Positions 42,258 through 53,152 of a DNA stretch of 64,000 nucleotides are shown one piece after another. The stretch comes from Salvia splendens (taxonomy: Eukaryota; Streptophyta; Magnoliopsida; Lamiales; Lamiaceae), in NCBI RefSeq assembly GCF_004379255.2, contig NW_024598811.1, positions 1 through 64,000 on the forward strand. Reading direction: 5' to 3'. Under the pieces are notes generated by a model that was not told the DNA's origin, searched no databases, and saw only the letters and a list, made by a program, of their open reading frames with translations. How positions within the stretch are numbered: position 1 is the first letter of the stretch; every line of letters begins with the position of its first letter. Both the position numbers and the translations under genes were made by a program.

Positions 42258-44982
42258 CATTTCCCAGACTTCATGTTCGCCATCATCGTGGTCAACGAAA
42301 GTTTCATCGGCCATGAGGGAGTAGTACCGGTTGGAACTCATGAGGCTTTCCCTCTCTTTTGCTTCGGCCTTCTCAAGATCAAAGTGTCAATACGACCCGC
42401 TCAATCTCCCTCGTTCCCCGGCCAAGGAGGTCCCTTCGTGGCCATCCTTGAGTTTCCCTAACATGGCACCTTCCCGCCCTCGTTCTAGTGAGGATGCTCT
42501 ACCGAGCGAGCCTCTCGGTTGATTGCGGACTTGGGGCCCGTACCGGTCCTTTTTGTTGTGATAGGGAACCATCTCCGAGCCATGTTCACCCGGCATGTCC
42601 CCCATGATGTCCGGGCCTAGCCCTCCCGGACCATTGCCTCCTCTAGCCTTCGAACTCGTACTTGGCTGACTTTCCTTGGCTTTGTTCTTCCCTTGTTGTT
42701 GCCATTTCGTATTGGATTCATTTTGTCTCAGTTCCACTGTGGTGCTCTTGGTTCCTCGTTCCCCTTGTTGTGGCTGTTTCGGTGGGGCTACATTATAGTT
42801 CCGTTTTGGTGGACGCTCCGACGGCTTTGCCGCATAACATACCTCACTCCTATGCCCCACGTGTTTACATTCTCCGCAATACGGTGGAATTTTATCCCAT
42901 TTTACTTGCTGCACCACTTCCCGTCCACATATGTCCAAGATGATCTTCTCGGGGGGTGGCCGTGTAATGTCGATTTCGATGCATATTCGAGCGAAGGAGA
43001 GGCGAAATTTGTTGGCCGTTGCTCGATCAATCTGAATTGGCGTGCCAAGCAGCTTTCCTATGGCGAAAAGGGCTGATTGATCAAAGAGATGTATGGGAAG
43101 ACCGATAAGGTTGCACCAAATTGCCGCAATGGGTGATTCACAATATGCATCAAATTCGGGTGACCATTTGAAAACTCTCATCGGGTGACGATCAATAAGC
43201 CAAACCGGCGTTCCTTTTGGGCCACTTAAGAGCCGAACATAATCCGCAATGTCCTCGAATTGCACAAGAATGTGTTTAGCATTAATGTATTTCCAAGTAA
43301 AGCCACAACGAAATTTAATTTTTTCGAGAGCCTTTTGAATTTGGTGCGAAGCCGGAATAGAGTGTGAAAATTTACCTACGATGGCGTGCCCAAGGTTTGT
43401 CGCTAGCCTTTGAATTTCAGCCCCGGAGAAGTAGATTGAAGGGACTCCATTGGATATCGATGCAAATCCGATGTTTTGGATGTTCTCCGGGTCGAAGGCT
43501 TGCGGGCCATCGGGGTTAGGTGCGCCTCGGACCATGTCGGCCATGGAGATCGGCTTGCTCCCGTGTTTCGCGACCCCCTCCTTCCCTTGGACCTTGTTGT
43601 TGTTCATCAGGTTCATGTGAGGCTTCTCCGTCGCCATGGCTTGGGGGCCTTCCGTGTCCTCGCAATGCATTTCACCACTCTTGTCACCTTCAGCCATTGG
43701 TTCGTCGGTGTAACAAGGCGCCTCCAACGCATCCTTCGGGGGTTGATTAATAGAAGATGTCGCGGATGATCCCCCGGGGACCGACGTGTCTCGGATGCTA
43801 TGTCCCTTCGGCTGGGCTCTCGGCCAGGCCGGGGCCGAATCCGCCTGTGACGCGCTGGCCTCGAAATTTGCTCGGAGCTTCCTAGTACGTCCCGGAACTA
43901 GGGGCGGGAAATCCTCCAACGAGAGCCCGCTAGAGGGCCGAGGGGGTCTCGAGTGCCGCTACTAACATTGTGGATGGATTCATTATTGAGGTGGCATCTT
44001 CCGGTGGGTTTCCGGCAAGGAGAGGCTACGCCGTCCATGTGTCCAACCGTTCCGCCGAGTCCAAGGAGGCCACTTGCAAGATTGAACTCTCTTTTGGCTG
44101 CATTATTAGGGAAGCGTGTAGTGCATCATGTAACAACCCGGAAGAGTAGGGGAGAAAGGCACTTTCACAAAGCATGTTTGGTCCTTTAGCCATTTCGAGT
44201 AAGTTGACTCTAGCACACTCCAAAGCACTTTTGGCTTCACTTGATTCATCAAGATCCGAGGGGACTGCGACGGATTCTTTGGTTGTACCTTCTCCAACGG
44301 TCATCAAGTCGCCACCGGTGTGAGGGCCGGCCGGCGAAGCCCCCGGGGCTACGGCGTTGTCCTCTAGGGCCAGATTTTCCATTTTACGTTCTCCTTTGCA
44401 GTCGAGGATATTTTCATCATTCTCACGGCCATCCTTCTCCGTGTCATGGCCGGGCTCTCCGAGAATATGGCCGCTTTGCACCGTGGTGACTCGGAGCCGG
44501 GACTGGAGTCGTTGCCTAACGAGAGCTTTTTCCGGAGCTGTTTGTCTTCCGGGAGAGGGGAAGGGACAAAGCGCTTCCGGCCATTCGCTTTTGATGGCGG
44601 GCCTGGCGTGTTCATCCTTGTTTTGCATCTATTCTTCGCCGCCTTCCACTTTGTGGCTTTGGTCGTCGGTTTGGGATATGGTTCATCGGGCGACCGGAAG
44701 ACCATTAGGTGGTCCGCAATGGTTCGAGCTTCCTCGTCCCCAATATCGGGGTCCGGTGGAGGAGGGTCCGGCATATCTAGACCAAGGAGCAGGGGTAGGG
44801 GTTGGAAAGAGGGAGGGTTGGCTGACGCTAGCGTTCACCGTGGGGCCTTGGGGTGAAGGGCGTCCGACGGGATTGTGGATGGTGGAGTGAGGGAGGCGGG
44901 GTTAAGTGGTGGGGGTGAGATTCCGGCGGGACAATGCGGTAGGGTGGGGGATTGTTAGAGAGAAGGAGGAGCTTCTCACTCT
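42258..44982 (-). pseudogene. LINE family A (A2), ORF1 and 5' UTR
   Basis: Antisense ORF1, open for 510 codons from 43,919 to 42,387 (from MEDFPPLVPGRTRKL through SMADMVRGAPNPDGP, DUF4283 and the zinc knuckle CGECKHVGHRSEVC near 42,890-42,845). The N-terminus lies at 44,774-44,020 (MPDPPPPDPDIGDEE), broken near 44,370 and 43,930. The last ORF1 codons (GGPSHPPGTSPSC) are beyond A11, at 41,650-41,614. The 5' hairpin is at about 44,958-44,982. A further 22 bp (44,983-45,004) separates it from the TSD. Confidence 0.9.
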
Positions 44983-45004
44983 AAGATCTTCAGGGCCTTC
45001 TTCT

Positions 45005-45440
45005 CTCTTTTCAATGTTGAGTCTTACCCTTTCATGCAATCTTTTCACCATTTCAGCCTTAGCTTTTCCATCAAGACTTGCACGTTCTTCAATAGGTATT
45101 GGAATAAAATCTAGTGGACTCAATGGATTAAAACCATATACAACTTCAAATGGAGAAAAGTTAGTAGCAGAATGAATACTTCGATTTTAAGCAAATTCAG
45201 CAAAAGGTATGCATTCCTCCCAACTTTTCAAGTTCTTTTTAACTAAAGTTCGTAGTAATTGAGACAAAGTCCTATTAACTACTTCATCTTGTCCATCACT
45301 TTGTGGATGACAAGTAGTAGAAAACAAGAGTTTAGTTCCCAACTTATTCCACAACACACGCCAAAAATGACTCACAAATTTAGAGACTAGATCACTCACA
45401 ATTGATCAAGGAACACCATGCAGTAAAAATTGTAAGTTAG
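45005..45440 (-). pseudogene. Gypsy G2 (minus), part 2: integrase core
   Basis: Antisense integrase core and the region after it ([27 protein letters not shown]; stop at 45,187). It keeps the [14 protein letters not shown] order that is scrambled in G1. LINE A3 begins at 45,441. Confidence 0.88.
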
Positions 45441-45671
45441 AGAGAGACGCTCTCCCTTCTCTCTAGAATCCCCCACCACGTTTTGAGTTCCCACATCGCC
45501 GCCCACCCCATTCTCGCTCGGCTCACCACTGTCGACGGTCCCCCTCACGCCCCCGCTCCACCAGCCACCCACCATCCTCCCGACCTCGGATTCTCACCAA
45601 CCAACCACTCCCTTGGCTAAGGCACGAACAAAGCTCCGGAGCGGCTGGTGACTCGACTCATTCTCTCGATC

Positions 45672-48600
45672 ATGCCGGAGCGCCTGCCGGATCCCCCCCC
45701 GGAGTCAGAAGAACCGCGCACCATCTCGGACCAGCCAATGGTCCTCCGGCCGGCCGAGGACCCTCTCTCGGACCAGCCAATGAATTTCACGTCGGAGGAG
45801 TCTTCCTCCATAATTTTTCCCTGCAGGAAAGTGGCGAGGAAAACTTTGAAAATGAAGGTGAAGGCACGGAAAAGTACACCAGCCCCTCCCATCAAAGGCA
45901 CTGGTCGGAAAAGGTTCGTACCCTCACCGATGCCGGAGGACAAGCAACTTAGGAAGAAGATTGATTTCGGGGCCGAAGGGAGCTCGCCGGTCGGAAGCCC
46001 AAAATGCAAAGGCCCCATCTTCCCGACGTCGATGGAGCCCTCCCCTAATCTCAACGGTGAAGATGAAGCTAAGATTAATGAAGAACTTGCCGGCGCCAGA
46101 ACTGTTGACAACGCTCCGGCCGACGACCTTGCGGCCGGCGCAAACGCGGGGACTGGTGACGGAGGAGAGCACAACCCCCCACATGATGGCTGCTCGGAGA
46201 GAGATGGCTCTAGCATGGGTCAAAAGGCCTGGGTGGACGCGCTAGTCAACTTGCCCGAAATGGGCACAACAACAAAATCACTTTCCGAAAGTTCCTTGGC
46301 GCCTTGCCACTTCGGAACACCACGTGATGCTGGCCCCAATGCATCCGTTGAGCCCCCAAAACAACAAAAATCTAGCTCCTTTTTGCAGCAACCCAACTTT
46401 CCCGAATTGGCTTGGAGACCAAAACCTCCTTCCGAAAGTGGGCTAACTCCTTTCCGTCCCAAGAGCTCACGTGAGACGATTGTCGTGGAGGCCCCAACGC
46501 AACCAACAAAGGCCGAAATCATCCACTTAGCCGCCTTGGACTCGGCGGAGATGCTAGACACATTGGTTGCGCAACCTCTCATTACGGCCGGCCACAATCC
46601 ACTGGAGTTCCCCCTAAACCCTTCGGGATGCATGCAAAGTGTCACACACACACCTCGGGATGGAAATGGACCCTCTCTTGAGGACTTTCCCCCTCTCGAA
46701 CGAGGACGAACTAGCAAGCTCCGAGCTACGTTTGAGGCTAGTTCGGAACATTATTGTGCGGAGTTCGGCCAGCCGCGACCGAAGTCGAACCCTAACGTCT
46801 ACCGAGAAAAGCCTTTTATCGAGACGATGAACAAGGCCACGCCTAGTGCCGAGATGGTTGCAGTGACAAGAGACACACCAACACCCAACGATACGCCTAT
46901 GGATGATGCCGAACAGACCCTCACCGAGAAGGATAAAGTCGAGAAGATCCACACCGAGAAAGAAAAAGCCGAAAAGCCGAGAATGGAAAAGCCGAGAAGG
47001 GCACACAACGGCAACGTAGGTGCCGAGAAGATCCACACCGAGAATGGAGAAGCCGAACTCAACAATCCGAAGAGAAATGGAAACACACCTAAGTCCGCGA
47101 CGGATGCCGCAACACAAGGGCTGAATGTAGTTAATCAACTTGGGGGGGTAGAAGCTACACTGGGGCCCTCGCCGTGGCCGAAATCGATGGCGGACTTGCT
47201 TAGGGGTACCCCGTCGGGCTCGGCGAGTAACACTCTACAAGGCCGGGGTGAAGGCGCCGCAAGCCACCCCGGTCGGCCGAAAACGATGGCGGACATGCTC
47301 AAAGGCTCGACTGACCCTACCGGCCCCCAAGCCTTTGAACCGGATAAGCTCCAGAACATTGGATTTGCTTCAGTGTCCGACGGCATCCCGGCCATTTACT
47401 TCTCCGGAGCGGAAACTCAAAAGCTTGCTGAGAGCATGGGACACGCCATTGTGGGTAAGTTTTCTCACTCTATCCCTACGGGACTGCAAATCCAAAAGAC
47501 CCTCGACAATATTAAACTTCGGTGTGGATTTAGTTGGAAGTACATTAATGCTAAACATATTCTCATTCAATGCGAGGACTTGGCGGACTATGCCCGAATC
47601 CTTGGAGGCCCAAGGGGTACGCCCGTTTGGCTCATTGACCGACACCCGATGAGGGTCTTCAAATGGTCCCCGGACTTTGATGCTTACTGCGAGTCCCCCA
47701 TTGCGGCAATCTGGTGCAACCTAATTGGCCTCCCCATTCACCTTTTCGACCAATCCGCCTTATTCGCCATCGGCAAGCTTCTCGGCAATCCAATACAAAT
47801 TGATCGAGCCACGGCAAACAAGACTCGGCTTTCATTTGCCCGAATCTGCGTCGAGATAGACATCACAAAACCACCTACCGAAGAGATAATCCTCGATCTT
47901 GGTGGGCGAGAAACGGTGCAGCGAGTCCGATGGGACAAGATACCATCATATTGCCGAGAATGCAAACATGTCGGCCATGCAAGTGAGGTGTGCTATGCGA
48001 CGGGCAAGAAGGAACGGCCGCCAAAGAGAAACTACCACAACGGCCCGCCAAAACAGCCACAACCCGAGAGACAGACCGAGAAGGGGAAGCAAGATATGGG
48101 GAAGAATGCCTCCAGCTCCAACGAATGGAAACATCAGGGGAAGAAGCAAGGCAAGGCCGGTGATCGACCAAACAATAACAAAACAAATGGGGAGGACTCC
48201 GGTGATATTTCCTGGGAGGGACCGAACTCCAAGGGTGACTCTACTTTGGGGAGCGGACCGAGCTCCGGAACTCAGAATGCCGGGCTTATTGCCGGGATCG
48301 AGACTGGGAAGTCCCCACCGAACCGGGGGAATCCATTGCATCCCACCACCGAACCACCAACACCACGTGGGAACATGGACGTGGAGTGGGGCTCCCCCAT
48401 TGCGAGGAGCTTGGTCTCACCAGTTCGGCGAGGGAATCCGAGAGGAGGCGCGCGCCATGCTTTGACAAGGGGGCGTGGGTTCTTCTCGGCAAAGAACCAC
48501 ATGAGCACTAACCAATATTATACTCTCATGGAGAACGGAGAATTTGATGTTGAGAATTGTGGGGATGCGGACGAAGACCTTATGGAATTGCATGTGGGGG

Positions 48601-48725
48601 CCGAGAAGTTAGGAGGCAACAGTTCGGCCGAGGACGCCGAGGAGGTCGCTCCGAACAAAGAGCAACACCGTACTGACTATCAAGGAGGGCCTTCAACCTC
48701 TTTGGGTACGCACCCTTCTTGTTAA
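45672..48725 (+). CDS. LINE ORF1 RNA-binding protein, DUF4283 + CCHC zinc knuckle (1,017 aa)
   Basis: Start chosen at ATG 45,672 (MPERLPDPPPESEE), the first ATG in the frame and matching the start of A2 ORF1. The N-terminal 550 residues are low-complexity, with KRFVPSPMPEDKQLRKK near residue 80 and a charged EKIHTE-type repeat near 415-460. The motif SMADLLRGTP / TMADMLKGST appears twice near 505 and 540. DUF4283 spans about 575-745 (GHAIVGKFSHSIP, then HPMRVFKWSPDFDAYCE). The zinc knuckle CRECKHVGHASEVC is residues 761-774. A G/N-rich tail with NHMSTNQYYTLMENGEFD ends GTHPSC. By family knowledge the protein coats LINE RNA. It is long for a plant L1 ORF1 because of the N-terminal extension. 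Confidence 0.93.
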   Translation: MPERLPDPPPESEEPRTISDQPMVLRPAEDPLSDQPMNFTSEESSSIIFPCRKVARKTLKMKVKARKSTPAPPIKGTGRKRFVPSPMPEDKQLRKKIDFGAEGSSPVGSPKCKGPIFPTSMEPSPNLNGEDEAKINEELAGARTVDNAPADDLAAGANAGTGDGGEHNPPHDGCSERDGSSMGQKAWVDALVNLPEMGTTTKSLSESSLAPCHFGTPRDAGPNASVEPPKQQKSSSFLQQPNFPELAWRPKPPSESGLTPFRPKSSRETIVVEAPTQPTKAEIIHLAALDSAEMLDTLVAQPLITAGHNPLEFPLNPSGCMQSVTHTPRDGNGPSLEDFPPLERGRTSKLRATFEASSEHYCAEFGQPRPKSNPNVYREKPFIETMNKATPSAEMVAVTRDTPTPNDTPMDDAEQTLTEKDKVEKIHTEKEKAEKPRMEKPRRAHNGNVGAEKIHTENGEAELNNPKRNGNTPKSATDAATQGLNVVNQLGGVEATLGPSPWPKSMADLLRGTPSGSASNTLQGRGEGAASHPGRPKTMADMLKGSTDPTGPQAFEPDKLQNIGFASVSDGIPAIYFSGAETQKLAESMGHAIVGKFSHSIPTGLQIQKTLDNIKLRCGFSWKYINAKHILIQCEDLADYARILGGPRGTPVWLIDRHPMRVFKWSPDFDAYCESPIAAIWCNLIGLPIHLFDQSALFAIGKLLGNPIQIDRATANKTRLSFARICVEIDITKPPTEEIILDLGGRETVQRVRWDKIPSYCRECKHVGHASEVCYATGKKERPPKRNYHNGPPKQPQPERQTEKGKQDMGKNASSSNEWKHQGKKQGKAGDRPNNNKTNGEDSGDISWEGPNSKGDSTLGSGPSSGTQNAGLIAGIETGKSPPNRGNPLHPTTEPPTPRGNMDVEWGSPIARSLVSPVRRGNPRGGARHALTRGRGFFSAKNHMSTNQYYTLMENGEFDVENCGDADEDLMELHVGAEKLGGNSSAEDAEEVAPNKEQHRTDYQGGPSTSLGTHPSC

Positions 48726-48727
48726 TA

Positions 48728-51700
48728 ATGTCGTACAATCTCATGTTTTGGAACGTGAGGGGGATCGCGAATGCGCCCACTCAAAACGTTCTGAAAAGAC
48801 TAATTGGTTGTCATAATGTTTTATTTCTTGCAATAATGGAACCGCTCACACAACCGGACCCGGACCGTTTCTCTAAGGCCTTGGGGCTGTCCTTCATTGG
48901 TTCGAACATGAACGAGAAGATTTGGATGTTTGCGGAAGAGGGGTCCACTTTTGATATTGAGGTTGACTCGGAACAAATTCTCCACGGGTACCTCAAATCC
49001 CACCGCCTTGCTAGGCCGGTGGCCATCTCAGCCGTGTACGCCAAATGTACAAGGGCTGAAAGACATCACCTATGGGACAAGATGAGAGAGATTGCCGGGC
49101 CTCTTGAGGGAACACCTTGGATCATCGGTGGCGATTTCAACACCATGCTATCTCATCAAGACAGAGTTGGAAGTGATACCAACCGGCAAGCCGAGATGGT
49201 AGATTTTGCGGAGGCAACGGAAGATTGTAGGCTGCTTGACCCTGGTTTTGATGGAGCGGCATTCACTTGGGCCAAGAATGGCCTTTTTGAAAGGTTGGAT
49301 AGAGTGCTTGTCAGCGAGGATTGGACTAAGACCTTCGAGGCTACTCGGGTTACGAACCTCCCCCGGATTGCCTCGGACCATGGACCAATTCTTGTCAGGT
49401 GCACGAAGATGAACACATCCGCTGGAGCCAAGGCTTTCAGGTTCCAGAACATGTGGATCCGACATGAAGGATTCATGGCCGTAGTGCAAAAAGCATGGGA
49501 GGAGCCCACGGGGGCGGGTGGAATCCTAAACATTCAAATCAAGCAGGCCAGAGTTAAAAAGGCCCTTAAGGAGTGGAACAAAGAGGTTTTTGGAAACATT
49601 CATGCTAATCTAAAAGAAAAGGAGGAAGAAATTGCTTTGGCCCAATCTTGTTTCGAAGCAAGGCCGACCCCGGATCACAGGACAGCGATCAACAAACACA
49701 TTGCCGAGTACATCCTTTTGCTGAAAATGGAAGAAGATTTTTGGCGACAGAAGGCAGCTCTGAGGTGGCTTGCCGAGGGAGACAAAAATACCCGGTTCTA
49801 CCAAAGCTGGGTGAAACAAAAGAGGGTTCGTCTCCGCATCCATTCAATACGTGTCAATGGGCAGGAGCTCACCGAGGAAGCCGAGATTAAAAAGTCCGCA
49901 GTGGAGTTCTTCCAACAACTCCTTGCCCCCAATAATCCGACACTTGAAGATCCAGACCTCGACCTAATCCAGCAGGTCCACTCAGCCGAGCAGTTCGCTG
50001 ACATCGCAGATGCTCCAAGTGCGGACGAGGTCAGGAGTGCCACCTTTTGCATTTCCGGAGATAGTGCACCCGGACCCGACGGCTTCTCGGCCACCTTCTA
50101 TCAAGCCTGCTGGCCTATTGTGGGACCGGAGGTAGTGGACGCAATCAGACAGTTCTTCAGAGGGGCCTTCCTGCCGAGGAGCATCACGGCCACAAGCATA
50201 GTCCTTATCCCAAAGAAGGCTTCGCCGGAATCATGGACCGACTACCGACCCATCAGTCTCTGCAATGTTTTAAACAAGATCATTACCAAGGTACTCACCT
50301 CTCGACTCTCTCCTTTCCTCCCACAGGTCATCTCCCCAAACCAAAGTGGATTTGTCAAAGGTCGGCTCCTTAACGACAACGCACTTCTGGCTCAAGAGAT
50401 GTTCCATGAGCTTGCTAGATGCTCCCCAGCGCCTAATGTGGCAGTAAAGATTGACATGGCTAAAGCCTATGATAGGGTCCAATGGCCATTCCTCTTCAAA
50501 GTTTTACGCCGTATGGGTTTCCCGGATTCATGGATTTCACTTATGGAGAGGTGTATTGGGTGTTGCTGGTTCTCGGTCCTTGTTAACGGGGCACCCTCGG
50601 GCTTCTTTAGATCAACTCGAGGACTTCGGCAAGGAGACCCGATCTCCCCTGCTCTGTTCGTAATCGCGGCGGACTACCTGTCCCGAGCATTAGATAAGCT
50701 CATCCTCGGCCAAAAGGACATGACGTTCAAAGCCTCCCGGAGATGCATGGAGATCAGCCATCTAGCCTATGCGGACGACATTATCATCTTCACTCAAGCG
50801 GCGGCAAATCCTATGCGCCGGCTAAGAGCCTGTCTCGAAAAATATGAAAGAGTCTCCGGCCAACAAGTCAGCCTCGCCAAGAGTAATTTCTATATTGCCG
50901 AGGCCCATGAACACTGGGCAAACTCGATCCAGGCGGAAGGAGGCTTCTCTAGAGGGGCCTTTCCTTTTCTCTATCTCGGTGTCCCTATCTACCGTGGTGT
51001 CAAGCGCACGGACATGTTCCTCTTTCTACGGGAAAAGATTGCAAGAAGGATCTCAGGATGGGCACACCGTCACCTATCCTTTGGAGGAAGGCTTACGTTG
51101 ATTATGAGCACTCTTGAAGCGATCCCCTTGCACATCTTTCAAGCCGTCGAGCCCACGGCCGGTACCCTCAAGCAACTTGATCAACAAATGGCCCGATTCT
51201 TTTGGGGGTCTACGAATGAAAAGAAGCGGACCCATTGGATTGGATGGGAACAAATGTGCCGGCCCACTGATGAAGGAGGCCTTGGGATCCGAAAAACTAT
51301 GGAGGTCCTCCACGCTTTCAATATCAAACTGTGGTGGCGATTTCGGGAGCAAAACTCCCTTTGGGCAAGATACATGATGGCAAAATATTGCTCCAACTCC
51401 ACACCGCTCACCTTGAGATTGCCGAGCAGGAGTAGCCCTACGTGGAGAAGGCTCTCAAGAGCATGGCCCCTCGCGCAACCGCACATGAGATGGCTAGTGG
51501 GACAAGGGGACATCTACTTCTGGGATGACATTTGGCTTGGCAATAGCCCTCTGAGGGAACTTAGCCTTGATGATAGGGGAAGACCAACCACCCGGGTCTC
51601 GGAGTTCATTACAAATGGTGGTTGGGATGTGCCCAAGCTTCAACTCCTTCACAATCAGGCCGGCCTCCCTCAGCATGTTATCGATGGCATCATTAATACA

Positions 51701-52894
51701 CCGATCCTCCATGACGAACAGGATATCCCGAGGTGGAACCTCTCTAAGCATGGGGAATTCACGGTGGCTTCGACATGGGACACACTTCGAGGACGAAACC
51801 CGATCATCCATGGTTTGGGGGACGTTTGGAAGGTAGGCCTCACCAACTCAATAGCCATCTTTATCTGGAGGCTTCTCTCCAATCGGGTGCCGGTTGACAC
51901 GAAACTTCAGTGGCGGGAGATTGAGCTAGCTTCTAAGTGCCAATGCTGCCCCCACAGACCGAACACTGAGTCACTCCAACACCTCTTCATCCAGGGATAT
52001 GGAGCTCGCAGAGTATGGAGTGAGTTCGACGGCTGGTTCACAGGCCCGTTCCCACGCATCCATATCAATGACACAATCCCTACGAGAATCGAAGTGTGGG
52101 CGCGAAGGTGCCAACAGCCGAACAAGAAACATCTTAGCCGAGCCACTCCATACCTCATCCTTTGGTTTATTTGGTCGGAGAGAAACAGGAGCCGCCACCA
52201 AGGCACACAGTTTAAACCACAAAACGTGGTATGGCAGGTCCACATGTTCATTCGAAATGCTATGTCTAATGGAAGCTTGAAGCCGAAACATTGGAAGGGA
52301 GTTAAACTTGGAATCAATATTCCTCAACAAGCGGCGGCAATCAGGGCGCTACCCCTAGCCATGGCAATCAAATGGAACCCCCCGGATCAGCCGTGGATAA
52401 AGCTCAACACGGATGGCTCCTATAATGAAGCGAACGGCAGTACAGGGGCTGGCGGGATTATTCGAGACCACTCGGGTAAGATGCTCGTCGCCGTCAGCAC
52501 ACCCCTTGAAGCCCACTCGGCGTTAGAAGCGGAGCTGTTGGCCATGATCCACGGGCTAAATATAGCCAAGGAATACGGCCTACCAATCTGGATTGAGTCA
52601 GATGCAGAGCAAGCAATCAAATTGGTCAATGGGACGGGATGGGGGCCGGCACTCGCTCGGCAAGCGGTGGCGCAACTAACCATTCTCAAACGCCAACTCA
52701 AATTCCGAGCCACCTTCATACACAGGGAGGGGAACAAAGCGGCGGACTTCCTTGCGAAAATGGGGCTAGTCCAAGACAGTGGCCTACGAATGCACTACAA
52801 CTCAGCACCGAGAGAACTATTGGACTTGGTTAGATTGGACGAGATGGGAGTGTCGCACATCCGAAACCTAGACGGGGACGGGCATCAAAGTTGA
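48728..52894 (+). CDS. LINE ORF2: endonuclease, reverse transcriptase, zf-RVT, RNase H (1,388 aa, intact)
   Basis: Start is ATG 48,728, two bases after the ORF1 stop. Residues 1-230 are an APE-like endonuclease (N9 in FWNVRG, E38 in IMEPL, D136 in GGDFNT, D217/H218 in SDHGP). Reverse transcriptase spans about 490-760, with [33 protein letters not shown] and the catalytic YADD at 681-684. The thumb is followed by zf-RVT near 1,045-1,100 (CQCC). The C-terminal RNase H has D1229 (NTDGS), then AELLA, ESDAE and [15 protein letters not shown]. By family knowledge it nicks target DNA and primes reverse transcription on it. RNase H is known only in a subset of plant L1 elements. No inactivating change was seen, so this is the best candidate driver of both LINE families here. 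Confidence 0.95.
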   Translation: MSYNLMFWNVRGIANAPTQNVLKRLIGCHNVLFLAIMEPLTQPDPDRFSKALGLSFIGSNMNEKIWMFAEEGSTFDIEVDSEQILHGYLKSHRLARPVAISAVYAKCTRAERHHLWDKMREIAGPLEGTPWIIGGDFNTMLSHQDRVGSDTNRQAEMVDFAEATEDCRLLDPGFDGAAFTWAKNGLFERLDRVLVSEDWTKTFEATRVTNLPRIASDHGPILVRCTKMNTSAGAKAFRFQNMWIRHEGFMAVVQKAWEEPTGAGGILNIQIKQARVKKALKEWNKEVFGNIHANLKEKEEEIALAQSCFEARPTPDHRTAINKHIAEYILLLKMEEDFWRQKAALRWLAEGDKNTRFYQSWVKQKRVRLRIHSIRVNGQELTEEAEIKKSAVEFFQQLLAPNNPTLEDPDLDLIQQVHSAEQFADIADAPSADEVRSATFCISGDSAPGPDGFSATFYQACWPIVGPEVVDAIRQFFRGAFLPRSITATSIVLIPKKASPESWTDYRPISLCNVLNKIITKVLTSRLSPFLPQVISPNQSGFVKGRLLNDNALLAQEMFHELARCSPAPNVAVKIDMAKAYDRVQWPFLFKVLRRMGFPDSWISLMERCIGCCWFSVLVNGAPSGFFRSTRGLRQGDPISPALFVIAADYLSRALDKLILGQKDMTFKASRRCMEISHLAYADDIIIFTQAAANPMRRLRACLEKYERVSGQQVSLAKSNFYIAEAHEHWANSIQAEGGFSRGAFPFLYLGVPIYRGVKRTDMFLFLREKIARRISGWAHRHLSFGGRLTLIMSTLEAIPLHIFQAVEPTAGTLKQLDQQMARFFWGSTNEKKRTHWIGWEQMCRPTDEGGLGIRKTMEVLHAFNIKLWWRFREQNSLWARYMMAKYCSNSTPLTLRLPSRSSPTWRRLSRAWPLAQPHMRWLVGQGDIYFWDDIWLGNSPLRELSLDDRGRPTTRVSEFITNGGWDVPKLQLLHNQAGLPQHVIDGIINTPILHDEQDIPRWNLSKHGEFTVASTWDTLRGRNPIIHGLGDVWKVGLTNSIAIFIWRLLSNRVPVDTKLQWREIELASKCQCCPHRPNTESLQHLFIQGYGARRVWSEFDGWFTGPFPRIHINDTIPTRIEVWARRCQQPNKKHLSRATPYLILWFIWSERNRSRHQGTQFKPQNVVWQVHMFIRNAMSNGSLKPKHWKGVKLGINIPQQAAAIRALPLAMAIKWNPPDQPWIKLNTDGSYNEANGSTGAGGIIRDHSGKMLVAVSTPLEAHSALEAELLAMIHGLNIAKEYGLPIWIESDAEQAIKLVNGTGWGPALARQAVAQLTILKRQLKFRATFIHREGNKAADFLAKMGLVQDSGLRMHYNSAPRELLDLVRLDEMGVSHIRNLDGDGHQS

Positions 52895-53072
52895 TCATGA
52901 GACGACGGGAGACAATAGTGACTAGCTTTGTGGTTAATTGTTTTTTGGAAAGGAGTATGATGAGGTCCGAACCTTGTGGGATCGGACCGCATACTACTCT
53001 TGATTTTGTTACGGCACACCACTTTTGGGTGTGGCCACGCCTTGTAATTATCTCTTGTGGAAATATAGGGAT

Positions 53073-53104
53073 GAGGGACCCACGAACCCTCCACCGTAGA
53101 GGTG
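53073..53104 (+). other. Two adjacent 3'-terminal hairpins of LINE A3
   Basis: Hairpin I has GAGGG (53,073-53,077), a 9-nt loop and CCCTC (53,087-53,091). Hairpin II has CACC (53,092-53,095), a 5-nt loop and GGTG (53,101-53,104), a few bases before the poly(A). The same layout is seen in family H tails with different bases. In several LINEs a 3' stem-loop is the site read by the RT, so this is the likely ORF2 recognition element (inference). Confidence 0.7.
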
Positions 53105-53108
53105 TTTG

Positions 53109-53151
<43 letters not shown>

Positions 53152-53152
<1 letters not shown>

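Larger units (their letters stand above)
45441..53151 (+). mobile_element. Full-length, intact LINE family A (A3)
   Basis: A 7.7-kb L1-clade element with 5' hairpin (about 45,442-45,464), a 5' UTR of about 230 bp, ORF1 (1,017 aa), a 2-nt gap, ORF2 (1,388 aa), a 3' UTR and 40 consecutive A at 53,112-53,151. Both ORFs are open and all catalytic motifs checked are present. A long pure A tract decays fast, so the insertion is likely recent. The TSD is unclear: the left flank has GTAAAAATTGT and the right GTACAATTTCT, with about 15 bp of possible extra 5' sequence. It interrupts Gypsy G2. Confidence 0.95.

Noticed and set aside
45648..45671. Upstream GTG as the start of LINE A3 ORF1
   Set aside because: The in-frame ATG at 45,672 matches the start of the ORF1 in A2, and plant translation would use ATG.
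48719..48727. ORF2 of A3 starting at the TTG within the ORF1 end
   Set aside because: The ATG at 48,728 lies at the position conserved across copies, just after the ORF1 stop.
53112..53151. The A40 tract as a simple-sequence artefact
   Set aside because: It directly follows the LINE 3' hairpins and marks the element end, so it is the poly(A) tail of A3. Its exact length may still be uncertain.
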